From NCBI GenBank assembly GCA_023846275.1, contig JAIUJO010000083.1, positions 1,761,774 through 1,825,773 on the forward strand: a stretch of DNA of 64,000 nucleotides. Reading direction: 5' to 3'. Source of the DNA: Vanilla planifolia (lineage: Eukaryota > Streptophyta > Magnoliopsida > Asparagales > Orchidaceae). Position numbers and translations under genes: made by a program. Below the pieces are notes generated by a model. That model had not been told where the DNA came from. It worked only from the letters and a program-made list of their open reading frames with translations, and did no database searches. Positions 26,037 through 37,627 of the stretch are shown here, one piece after another. Numbering within the stretch: the first letter of the stretch is position 1; each line of letters begins with the position of its first letter.

Positions 26037-26140
26037 CTTGTTTTCCTTTAAACGATCTCCGATCGAGCCACTTTTAGCAAGACACTTGCTTCTAGCAAGA
26101 TCTATCAGGTTCAAAACACCTTGAACATGTTGTTTCGTGG
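26037..26140 (-). pseudogene. KIN14: KIN-14 motor exon (switch II)
   Basis: It encodes [20 protein letters not shown] and [14 protein letters not shown]. The switch II signature of kinesins, DLAGSE, reads DLARSK here, with the glycine and glutamate replaced, so the motor would be inactive even without the stops. The exon ends AAG|GC, so a GC donor or a mutated GT donor. Confidence 0.88.
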
Positions 26141-26419
26141 CTTGCAATGAAAGAATCTTGTCAACAAATATCTTAGGTAACAAGCTTAATGGATCAAAGG
26201 AATAAGGAACAGCCACTGCTCACAACATTCACCCTAGATACTCTTAAGGTGAAAACAAAATGGCTTCTTGATGATTGTTCATTCATCTGAGTCTTGCCAA
26301 CTAACCTGATGAACAAAGTAAAACCTTAATCATTAGTTCCAATCTCTTGTGATGATAGTCTTGTGGCTAGTCACATTGGGAAAGAGAAGAATGATCCAGA
26401 AGTGAAAAAATGAATCGTA

Positions 26420-26655
26420 CGTTTAAAAGCATGCAAGCAAAACACAGCTTGGTACCCCAGAATATGGAACATGAAATGAAAGCATGCACATGTCGTATTC
26501 AGTTAGCCACCAGAAACAAGAAAAAAGAAGATGAATGCATGCATGCAAGAAAAACAAAGCTTGGTACCCAAGAATATGGAACATTTTGGAAACTGAATAC
26601 ACATGATGTATTCTGTTGGCCACCAAAAACAAGAAAATAAAAGATGAAAGCATGC
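26420..26655. repeat. 112-bp tandem duplication in a kinesin intron
   Basis: Two copies start at about 26429 and 26541. Both contain GCATGCAAG, CAAAGCTTGGTACCC (with CACAGC in the first), AGAATATGGAACAT and a CCACCA(g/a)AAACAAGAAAA word. It lies between the motor exons ending at 26690 and starting at 26305. The 76-codon frames on both strands here come from the repeat and are not genes. Confidence 0.85.
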
Positions 26656-26689
26656 TCCAATTTACTATGTCTATGCTGATTTCAATTAC

Positions 26690-26895
26690 CTGCTGCTTGC
26701 ACCTTGATCAAGCAGAAAGGAAATTTCCTTTATGCTACACACATCGACAATAGTAAGGTCTGGCACATGTGTATTACCAGTTGAATCGTGCATGATGGTA
26801 TATTGCTTGTTAAGAAGAGTTAGAGAACTGCTTGTGCTACGATTGGGTGATAACAAATCATGAATTTTTTCATTATAGATCCTTATCATTAATGC
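26690..26895 (-). pseudogene. KIN14: KIN-14 motor exon (loop before switch I)
   Basis: It follows a TTTTATAG acceptor and reads openly ALMIRIYNEKIHDLLSPNRS ... QYTIMHDSTGNTHVPDLTIV, then DVCSIKEISFLLDQGASSR to a GT donor. This is the 'IYNE.IRDLL ... GNTHV.DLTI.DV' segment of ATK-type motors. It is the longest undamaged coding block of the locus. Confidence 0.9.
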
Positions 26896-26975
26896 CTATA
26901 AAAGATGAAAAGCATGGTTTGAAAGCAGGAAAGATTGAGTACAATTTATGTTTTCATGTAAATTGACATTCATAC

Positions 26976-27137
26976 CTGTATTTTGTAAGTCCAACCTTGG
27001 CATTGTAGTGATTGGCTAGTCTTAAAGATCTGCTCCAATGAACATGGTATTAATCCTTTCTACTCAGGGGCTTCAAGCTTGCCCATCATGGTATAAGTTT
27101 TACCATAACCAGATTGACCATAAGCAAAGATACAAAC
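26976..27137 (-). pseudogene. KIN14: KIN-14 motor exon (P-loop)
   Basis: It encodes VCIFAYGQSGYGKTYTMMG, keeping the GxxxxGKT nucleotide-binding pattern (usual plant form GQTGSGKT). A TAG then interrupts at 27062-27060, followed by KGLIPCSLEQIFKTSQSLQ and a GT donor at 26975. The acceptor has lost its AG. Confidence 0.88.
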
Positions 27138-28055
27138 CATTTTAAAGAAGAGATAGTAAAACAAGGAGTTAAGAATAATGAATGAGAGTTGAACCTTTTT
27201 ATATGCATTTTTTCCAAGATAGAGAATTAATTATTGAAGACCAAACTGGGCATTCAACTAGCTCAAGAACTGGTTGGATCATCTGATTTAATCATGCTGA
27301 CTAGTGCTGTGAGCATGGTCATTTAATGTTTTTTATGTCCACATTTATGTTTGTTGTAGCAATAAGATGTGAAAAGATTTTTGAAAAAAAAAGTAAATGA
27401 AGAAAATAGAAACACATCAAAAACAAAATAACTGAAAAATTTATCCCAACTATAGGTTAAACTTCTAGATTCATTTACTCTAAACAAAAATGTTTGTTAG
27501 ATAAAAACAAAATACTGCTAAATCACTACTCCTTGGCTTAGTTACTTCGGTTAATCTATTTTTTACCATTTCAGCATTTAACAGTGTAAAATAAACCAAT
27601 ATACTGGACAAGCTCAACAAGCTATTTCTACGAATCATACTTCAGTTCCTTTCAAGCAAAGGCCAACCCACCCCAACATACTTCAAAAAAAAAAATACAA
27701 ACAACAAAACTATAATTAAGTTCATAAATCAAGAAACATACAAAAAACCCATTCAACAGAATAATAGTTTTTATTTTGATCTATAACATGAAATAAGTTG
27801 GCAATAAAAATTGATCAATTATATGAACTTTCTAATCTTGCTAGAGCAACGGATGATATCTAGTTCATTTTATCAAAAGTTATAGTAGCTTCTTCAAAAT
27901 TAAAAAATATATATGGTTTTTGAAATATGAAATACCTTCTCATAAAGCTTCATTTGATTTAAGCACTTATACTCAAAAAAATTTTAAAAATCACTGTCTT
28001 GTCCATCTATACTAGCATCCTTAATGTAAAGTATTGAGGCTAACTATAGATTTTA
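27138..28055. other. Intron DNA of the kinesin remnant, unassigned
   Basis: AT-rich intron sequence between the P-loop exon and the gypsy fossil. No open frame or repeat was recognised. Confidence 0.5.
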
Positions 28056-28059
28056 AGAA

Positions 28060-31000
28060 ACAAAAGAGAATTTGAGTTGAAGAATTACTAGGTGCAGTGG
28101 GGTACTACAAAAAGGAAGCTCTTCCAAATTCAAGATTTGAACTTAGAAATAATAAAGAGATCAACAAAGAAAAAATGACCATAAGAGAGAAAAATCAAAT
28201 ATAGCCAATTAAATATTCTCCTTTCTCTCTCTCTCACTATCTCTTTCCTCCCTCCTCTCAACTCCATATGCTAAATGCCAAGAATATATTTATGGATAAT
28301 TAAGTCATTAGAAAACCCATTAACATGACAAAGTAGTATTGAATTGCATGGCAATAAAAATATTATCTTATTTTGATAATAATAAACACTTTAAACATTT
28401 ATTATGTAATCTAATTTATCTATTTAGTATATTCTATAAATTATCATAAGATAGGTAGACTCATAGATCACTTATTGTGGAGTAGATAAGAATACTCTAA
28501 AGTGAAGACTGAAAATGTTTTACTACTATGATAATTATGTGTCCAAGAAGCACCTCAAAGAACTTCAAAACTTCATAGAAAAAGTATAAGGATTAAAATC
28601 TAATTTGCTATGTTATTTCAAGAGCTTGCACTACATTACACAAGCATTCTAAAGTTCATTTAGTTGTACTCTTTTAATCAAGGATTTTACTTCAATTTAT
28701 TTTGTGAGGCAATCAACTATCATAACAAAATACCAATGTTTGCCTCAGGAAAATTGTTTCATAAACTAGAAAATACCATAATACATTAATGGCTTTCATT
28801 GATCCTATTAGTCATTGAGGCAAATGTCTATTAAAATGACAATTTTTACAATCTTAACATATTGTGCAACATTCTTTTGTATTGTTGGCCAGCACAATTC
28901 TTGTTAAAAAAACTCATGGCTAAGTTACAACTAAAAGAACTGCTTCAATAATCCACAAAATAAATGGATTTAATAATGTCAAACAGCTTGAGAGGTTGCA
29001 TAACATTATTCCAAATTTTTAAGAACATGAAAGTCATAACAAACGAGCTTCTTAATACCATCGCATTCTCATAGTTTTTTATAAGCTACAATCTGATTTT
29101 GTCTCTCAATGGCCTGAAAATGGTTAATTCTCGGCTTCATAGCAAGATATGATTCTACCCAATGTAGCTATATGACCATCTAACTTATATAGGTCTCAAA
29201 ATTTCTTTGGTGAATGCATTTTCAAATAGTCTCAAACGCCATCAAGGTTAGCTTCACTTCCATTCTTTAAACGTGCTTGATATAATGCCAAAATTGCACT
29301 CGAGTGGATTGACATGCAACCCAAATTTTCATAATTCTTGAAAGTTGTCTTTAAGATCCTCAAAATAGGTGAAGAATGATTGCTTTTGATTAAAAAATCC
29401 TCAACATATGCATCAAGATTCATTCCTCATTGATGGCTAAAAACTATATTAACCATGTATTGATATGTTGACCTTTCAGTTTTTAAAACAAATGACATGG
29501 CCCTTTAGGAACATATTGAAAATTTATGATAGAAGAAGTTTTGCATTGTCTAACTCAAAAATCTTGATCTATTGTCATCCAAAGAAGGCATTTAAAAAAA
29601 TTAAATGATTAAAAGTTGCAATCAAGCTCATCTAATCATCAAAACTTGATAAAAAAGAAAATTTTGGTCAAGCCAAATAAGATAAAACAAAGAGTCAACA
29701 CAAATGTGTCATTTGTCATTACTTTTCTTGACAAGCAAAAGCTTTTCCAACCACTTGAGGTATTAGACAACAACGATGAACCAAACCTTAAGAATATAAG
29801 CTAGTTCTCTTTAGCAAGGGCTTGTTTTTCTGAGCTAAGTTTGTCTTCTTCTATCATATTCTTAAGCATTCAAAGTTAACATTAAGATGTTAGTAAAACT
29901 TAACTAAAGTAACACCAACCATATCAAAAAATGACCATGCAAAAATATCAATGTGATGAGCTAGGAGTGATAGAATGGTCTCCCTTTGCTATTAATTCAA
30001 ACACTTTGCTCTCCATTGAAGTAAACAAATATACGTATACTTTCGAAGGAACTAAAAGATCAACAAGAAAAGAAAAAAACAATCTATGAATAAGAACCAA
30101 GACGTCCAATAAATTAACGAAATTGCATGACTTCTCATCATTGTACTCGGGTAGCAACTCTTCTACTGAAGCAGTTCTCCTTAAACATGTGAAACCTAAT
30201 GGCATAAGACTTTATTTGAACATAAGGGATCAAATAGTGTGCGGAGTACCTGATGGGTGATGACCAAGATTGAAATTACTCAACAAAGAGTAATTTTTTG
30301 TAGTATTTTAGGTTGAAGGGTATAAAAATAAATAATCCAACATTGACTATAAAGAAAATGATTTGGAGATTTATGTGATAATTTAGCCTGAAAATGTCTA
30401 AAAAATTTTTGAGAATAAAACCCTCTTTGGTCTAAATCGGATGATCAAATGAACAATATCTCGACATAATAAAACTAGGTTGCAAAATTTATACACAGAA
30501 GGTGTTGAAGCCATAATGTGAAATTTATTTATTGTAGATAAATAAAAAATTACAAATAATGATATTGTCATGTTCATAAAATTTTCCATCTACATGACTA
30601 CTTATATTTCATTCCCATATGCAAAAAAAAGCTAACTTTAAGCTTAGTTTATTCTCCCAAGAAACTGATTGGAGAACCAACATAGGGGAGAGCATGAATA
30701 AAACAAATGCCTATCTTATTGAAGGCATTCCAAAATAAAGAATCAATGAAACTACGATATCCACAATACCAAACCCACATCAATGTTTTCAATAAGTCAT
30801 GAGAACACGATGGTGGTTTTAAGAAATTCTAAATAACAAAGATGCTTTGGCTTAAAAGAGATTGGAAGCAAATAAAATATTTTCATTCTTACAATTGACA
30901 AACTGTTTTCCTTAAAAGATTTTAGAATTAATTTATAAGGGCATGCTTGATTCCCTCTAAAGATCATCAAAAAAATACTAACAAGTACTTAAACTTGTCT

Positions 31001-33565
31001 CCATGGCCTTAAAGAGAGATGAAAAGTCACAATAGTTATTAAATGTTTTTTCTTCAAGTTGATGTAACACTAAATGTGGAGTTTGAACCTCATTTAATCC
31101 ATAGAAACTACATAAAGCATAAACCAATCACAAAGTTACTCAGATCAAACCTTTCTTCACAATCTTTGTAGATGATGACAAATAACTTCATTCATTTCAT
31201 ATGATAGCTCTTCATGATTTATGAGTGCTTTATCGTAGTTTATTATAGTACATCATAGTTCAATTTGAATTTTCTTGGTTCCATCACTTGACACCACATT
31301 CGACACCTTTCCATAGATTAAGACAATAGGAGGCATGGTTGGGAGCTTTTCATTTATTTTCCATCTCTTTGATACTTGCTTTGGCTAGTTAAGCTCCCTT
31401 TGGGATGAATGCCTTTGAACAAATGACATAAAAAGTGCCAAGGTTTAGAATAGCATTATTTTTTTTATTTCTTTGTGATCTCCCTTTATTTCTTCATGCT
31501 TTCTTTCCTAAAAGAAGTTGTTAAAAATTTAGAAGAGTTTAATTAAGATTTTTATTTCCATGAACATTTCTTTCCATTTTTATTCTTTTCCAAGAACTCT
31601 TGTATTAAAAAATATAAGATAAATGAAAGTTTTAGATAATTGTTTTAGGTGATAACTCTTGCATAGCTTGAGGGCTTATGTTTGACTAGACTTGAATATC
31701 AATCCAACATCTTGAAACTCTTAATGACCTCCTCCTTCCTCTCTTTTTTTTTCTTTTTTATTCCTTTTTAGTCAAAGAAAACTCAATAAACCTAAAAACC
31801 ATCTTAAACATCAAAACCCTCTTCCTTTCATCCATGCTTACACTTTTGCCAAATACCTAACTCCAAAACCTCCAAAATTATCACATGCTTTCCCTTTCTC
31901 AAGTTTGCCTCACCTAAATTTAAATCACAACCTCTTCTCTTGTTTCCTCCCTTTCACTCTCAAAACCCTCACTTTCATCATCCTCTCTCTACAATTTGGT
32001 CAAGCCTTTCTTCCTCTTAAATAAAGCCAAGTAACCATCCAACAAGGACCTAAGAGAGCTACTTTATGTCTCTCTTTCTCCCTTCTTACCATAATATTAT
32101 TGTAGCTAACCTTCTTAAACAATTTTTGTAATCAAAGACTTCATGGATGATAACCATAGGTAATGTGGAAATAAGAATTTGCTTGAGTGATACATTCAAA
32201 GGAGTATTCTCAAACTTTTGAAAGGTAACCAATGGTCTAAGATGGATGATAATGATGCTATCAATTACTACCTTAATGAAAATATTTAGATTTCTTCATT
32301 GTTGATGTGAGCTCATTGGTAATTTCCTTAAGCCTTCTCTTGCTTCCAAATGTGTTGGAAATAAATAATTCTTCTTCAATAACTAAGAGTAATAAAAGTA
32401 TTTCAACAAGATATGAGATGGTAAACAAAGCCTTGGCTTCTCAAATTCATTTGCCCAAAGAAAAAATACTAAGGAAGCATAAGTCACCTGGGTTTCTTCT
32501 AGTTCTAGCTCACTTAGTCTTTCTTGGAAACTTTGGAGGTAAAATTTGGGGCTTCCATTTTAATTTTGACTAAGATCTGGCAAACATTTAACCAAATTTT
32601 TCTTGCTTGACATAACTAGCAAAGGAAGAAGCAAAGATCCTTCTCAAAAACTTGAAATTTGGAATAACAAGATACCTTCTAAAGCCACTTCGATGTTGCA
32701 TCCATGAAGCAAGATGGAGAAAATTGTTCATTTAATTGCACCAAAAAGCAAGAAAAAGACGTAAGTGTCTCGAATTCACATAGAAAAAATTATGGTCTGA
32801 TTTGTCATAACAGAAAGTAGAAATTTGAAATTTAGAAGGGAAAAATTAAAAAATTCCCATTAAAAGAGGGGTAATTACAATGCCAATATAAGAAGAATTG
32901 CTAAGACGCATCATACACCATGCCACACTCTTTACTAAATGAACACATCCAAGAACAACAAAGGTAAAAAGGAAATTAAGAAGTAGCACAAACAAAAGGT
33001 ATCTCACTTGTAGAAATTAATTAACTAGCAGGGAAATAAAGGGAGATGAATGAGTTGAAAAAGGATAGTTCATCATAAGAAAATGAACAAGCTCATTTAA
33101 GACAATTGAAACTTGAGCTAGAATCGTAGACTTTAGTGGAACAAGAATTTCAAATGGATAGAAATGACCTACACAAAAATATTTCCGAATGTTACTAAAC
33201 GATGTGAAAGAATGGCTCAAAAGGTGGATCATTCTTAAGAGGTGGAGGGATAGAATTAGTGATCACTTACATTGTTGAAACATTAAAAACACGATCATCA
33301 ACAAGCATAATTTTTTGAACTATAGTACTCATCTTCTATCTACTCACTAATTCCAACATGCAATGTTAGAAAAGTGTTGAAACTAATTACAAATTCCAAG
33401 AAGAAGAAATGATTTACTTCCCTTTAGCTAAAGAGTCTTAAGAAGGTAATTTAGAGTTATTACAAAAAGAAAGCTCCTTCAAGTTCAAATATAAGACTTA
33501 GGTAAGAACAGAGAGGGATAACCAAAGAGAAATTCCCTAAAAGAGAAAAAATTATGTTTAGCAAA
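28060..33565 (-). mobile_element. Old Ty3/gypsy-like element inside a kinesin intron
   Basis: On the minus strand, reverse-transcriptase resemblance lies around 29240-29640 (a 'MPFGLKNAGATYQ'-like block, then DAYVEDFLIKS). Integrase-like zinc-binding resemblance lies around 28500-28900 (CKNCHF region). The order fits gypsy pol read leftwards. A partly conserved direct repeat (about 28080-28200 and 33450-33560, with a shared 'ctacaaaaag(g)aagctc' segment) may be what is left of its LTRs, putting the element at about 5.4 kb. It is heavily decayed with many breaks, and the ends are weakly matched, so it is old. A Tat/Athila-type lineage is possible but not provable by eye. Confidence 0.55.
31720..32090. 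repeat. Polypyrimidine-rich tract
   Basis: The plus strand is dominated by C and T (for example CCTCCTTCCTCTCTTTTTTT and later TCTTGTTTCCTCCCTTTCAC), so the minus strand is purine-rich. It lies inside the gypsy fossil and is probably part of its untranslated or gag-proximal sequence. Confidence 0.5.
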
Positions 33566-34331
33566 ATTGCCCACCACACCCAAATGGTACAAAAACAAAA
33601 CCATAATGGAGTGGCAAGTTAATTATAACCAAAGAACAAGACCCTTTGAACATGATAAATTTTCAAATTTCATTAATATTTTGTCCTCCTCTGAACTAAG
33701 TTTTATCTTATTCAACTTGAACAATGATAATACCAACAATGCATGATGAATCCTAATCAATCTGGACATTGAGAGTGATTTGTGTGACCCAACACCTTGA
33801 GAGCTATTTCTCTAACACTTCATTTCTAGAAATCTTACACCTTTTAACCTTTTTCTCATGAAAAGTTTTGCCATGGAAACCTAGTCCAATTTTAAAAAGA
33901 CATGTCTAATATTAGTCATCAAGCATATGATGATCCAGCAAATTGTAACCTAACATGATAACTTTGCATATTCACACAACATAAATGGTAAATAGCCGTC
34001 ACAACACTTACTAAAATAGGATTAAATAAGTGACCATGGTTTTTCTCTTGCATTCTATACAAATAACTAAAATAAAAATATCTAACAAATGCCTCTTGCT
34101 CCATGTTTTGGGATAATATATGTACTATCGATTAATATTTATGCATCCATGAACATAAGGTTTGATAAAATCTTTTTTAGATTGTATATCCATAAGAAGC
34201 ACATAAGAAAATATCTAAATTTATTTACTAATAAATGATGAAAACATTAAAAACGTGGATAAGATAAAATTCACAAAAGAAAACTAAAATAAAATATATT
34301 ACATAATGATTTAATGCCTGAAATATACCAC
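33566..34331. other. Intron DNA of the kinesin remnant, unassigned
   Basis: AT-rich DNA between the gypsy fossil and the motor exon at 34332. Nothing was recognised in it. Confidence 0.45.
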
Positions 34332-34713
34332 TTTACATCCATGAAGTGCACTTTGCACTAGCTGCGAGATTTCTAAAAACAAATCCTCCAGAGATGACTC
34401 GTGAGAAAAAACTTTGTAAAAGGTGAAACAATACTTTTGAGTTGTTTACAAATAAAGCAAAAGGAAAAGCATCAGCTATAGAAGGCTCATCCTTACAGAT
34501 TATAGATTCCATAAGACATTATAAAACAGATGAAAGCTTGCATGTAATATATTAGAAAAAAAATTCCTTACCACTATAGATCAAATCAATGTCTCTCCAA
34601 AGAGACTCAACGCTTGTTGGATATGAAATAACTGAACCATTTGCTCCCCAGGCATCAACGCCTGACAAAAAAGGTCGCACTCTACAAAAAACTCGAATGT
34701 TTCCTTTTAGTTC
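34332..34713 (-). pseudogene. KIN14: KIN-14 exons at the start of the motor domain
   Basis: The first exon (34713-34572) follows a TATAG acceptor and reads [18 protein letters not shown], then [20 protein letters not shown], to a GTAAGG donor. [14 protein letters not shown] is the neck/motor junction of kinesin-14. The second (34433-34332) reads [20 protein letters not shown] and [12 protein letters not shown] to a GTGGTA donor. Both are open, with acceptors intact, so this part is the least damaged of the motor. Confidence 0.9.
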
Positions 34714-37600
34714 CTATAAAACATTAAAGCTTAATAAAAGTATAATATGTGTGGTATAAACATTAGATATGAATATACATTTTGGACTTAATTACAACTT
34801 TCCAATGGAATGGCTATCAAAGGCTCTAAGATTTTAAAAAAAAAGCTGCAAAGGAAAAAGTACTTTTCTTTAAGACAACTATTTAGGGTTCAAATGCCAG
34901 ATCACCAGTCAAATTTTGAGTGTTTTGCTGCCAATGATCCAGCTTTTATGAAAATATCAAAATATTAACAAACACATTGGCATGGAGAAACTTATCCTTA
35001 CAAATGAAGACACATGCATGTTTATTGGTTTGGCACCAAAACCAAAATTTCAAATAGTTTAAAACTGATTTCAGTCCAACACTCAGCCGAATTATTGGTT
35101 TGGTTCAGCTCAAGGCTTCAGGTAATCTTGGCTAAAAATCAATCTCCGTCACCCTCAACCTAATTTTTGCTTCCAAATCCTTTACAAAATTACCTAAATG
35201 CCTTCGTTTTCTAACAATAAAAGAGTTCGGGTGGGTAAGTTGGAAAATGCTCTTGATAGCTACAATAATGGTTCTAATGGATGAGATTTACAAGACTTAG
35301 TGTCACCGAATTTCAAACACCAAAGAATGGTTTCACATTCAATTTCTCTTTGGTTAATATTCCTCTTGCCTAATTATCCATAACATTACTTTTACGTTTA
35401 TTCTTTTAATAATTTCCTAATTATTAACATAAATAAATATTGCCTAATTTAAATGTTTAATTATATAACATTGATTTTGAATCTTATCCTTTTATTATAT
35501 TACCTACTTTTATCTTTTCAACAATACTCTTTTTAGTCACTTGTATAGATTATGGGCACTCAATTTTTTAACAACATTTTTTCATAATTTATTTTTTGCA
35601 TCACCTAGCCACAAAGACAAGTGATCGTTATTGTTTTTAATTGTGTTATTTATATCATTTCTTTTTTAGTACCAACCCCCATAACTATATGTACAAATGG
35701 TGACCTTATTAATTTTACAAAATATCCCATTTATTTTCAATAGTTCATTTCTTTTCAATGCTGTACGTGCACCTTATAAAAAGTTAAGTGCATACGTGTT
35801 CTACACACACAAGCTACCTGCATGCATGGATAGACCCTTGGCTCGATCATAAATTTGTGCACCTCAAGATGCACGTTGGCAATGATAGACGGTGATAGGT
35901 GCAAAATTTGTAAAATTTGAGAAATTTTCAATCAAAATCACATTTTTTGTTTTATATTTAAAAATTGTATTCGAACCACTATATAAAAAGGTAGAAAAAA
36001 TAAATGAAATAATTCAAAAAAAGATCTGAGACATCAAAACTCATAGAAAGTTAGAACCTGAGAAATTTAGCGAGTTTTGAGAATCAGAACAAGGTAAATT
36101 CAAAACCCTTTAAAGGAAATCTTCTTGGGGAATTCAACCTCCTTGTGGTAAAAACCCTCTTATCCTTCTCTTTCTCCTTCTTTCTTTGCTCACCATTATT
36201 ACACTTCCACTTCTATTGTTATCGTTCTGAAAAAAAAGCCTGTTACCGAGGGTTCAAGACGAGAAACCCTAATGATAATGACAACACTATTATTAGAGTC
36301 ACAATTGTCAAAAGTCACCAACCATAACTTATTAACAAATTTTCTAGAACAAGTGCTACTTTGGAAGCATTAACAAGTGGCATGGCTAAGAATTGTCAAT
36401 AATAACTCATCATGTTTCTTTGCAATTTAACATTGGGCAACTAACAAGGAAAAGAAGTAGCATGTCAACATCCCAACTAGCCTAATGCCCAAGCACTCAC
36501 ATCAAAGGAGCAAGCACCTATAAGCCCCACGTTATAAGAATCATGGTTCCATTTCCAAGAGGAAAAGAGCAAATCTAAGAAAAAATTAATGACAAAAAAA
36601 CCAATTATACTCACATTGTTTTTATTGTTCCTAACTCATAATACTTCTAAGGCATTGTGACTACTATAAAGATCACAATAAGCTCTTAAGTAAAGTTGGA
36701 AAAACATAACATGCAAACAAACAAAATATGCAAAATAATGGCATTTGCATCCAACATCAAGTGTTTTACAAGAAAAAAACTAATTGTCATTAGGGTTTTT
36801 ACAGAAGATCTTTTGCAATATTGATCTTTAATTCAAAATGCGAAGTTGTTGCTAAGGTTCTCACTCTATTATAAATGTAAAGTTTCTATTATATATTCCA
36901 TATTTATTGCATTCATTCTTCTATTATGACTACTTTTGGCTCAAGTATGTGATCTTTTGATCTATTGTACCCCCGTTGAGTTGTATAACGAAATATAGTA
37001 TATAACTCTTCAATGGATTGTTATGAATTTTTTTCTACCTACTTTTACAAAAAACTACAATGGAGTAAGTTTGATCTTTCATGATTATGAGTAAATATAG
37101 TCAATAACTGTCCAAATCACTTAAAAAGTTCTATTCATTACTTCATACTTATTTTTTGTTAGTTATACTACAAGTGCACACACTTTTTAAAAAATAGTAT
37201 TTTAAAATAAGGCTATTTTTATCTTTGTAAACTTTCAGAAAAAATGAAAAAAATTACAATTCAACTTCCACTTGTGCATGTCTCAACTCTTCAAAAACAA
37301 GCTACCTTTCAACAACATTATTACTACAGAAATTTTAACCATGTTGTATGGCAAATTACTAGACTAGAAAAAGGCTATTGATTAAAAGGCATTTGTTAGA
37401 TGACAAATAAAGTAATTGATCGATTGATTTAAGCTTTGATAGCACAAACTCTAAACTCTATTTCTCAGTATATAAATTAAGAGTGGTAGCATACAAACTT
37501 TTTAACAAAAACACAGAGTTAGAATGAAAATAATTGAGGCAAAATTACGTGAACAAAAAGTTTTGTTTTTTAATTTGGTGGAGTGAATTTATATGGTAGT
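34714..37600. other. DNA where the kinesin stalk exons should be
   Basis: A KIN-14 needs about 150 residues of coiled coil here, but no such exon was recognised on the minus strand. The stretch 35880-36140 holds a TATA-like word (CTATATAAAAAGG) followed by CT-rich sequence and could be a piece of an LTR inserted into the locus. Insertion or replacement may explain the missing exons. The open frame at 36145 is low-complexity and probably chance. Confidence 0.4.
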
Positions 37601-37627
37601 AAATTCAATTTAAATTGATAATCTCAC

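Noticed and set aside
26410-26653. Frames of 76 codons on both strands
   Set aside because: They arise from the 112-bp tandem duplication in an intron and show no family resemblance.
35960-36000. A TATA-like word before a CT-rich stretch, as a host promoter
   Set aside because: No gene follows it on the plus strand. It is better explained, weakly, as part of an LTR-like piece, so no promoter was annotated.
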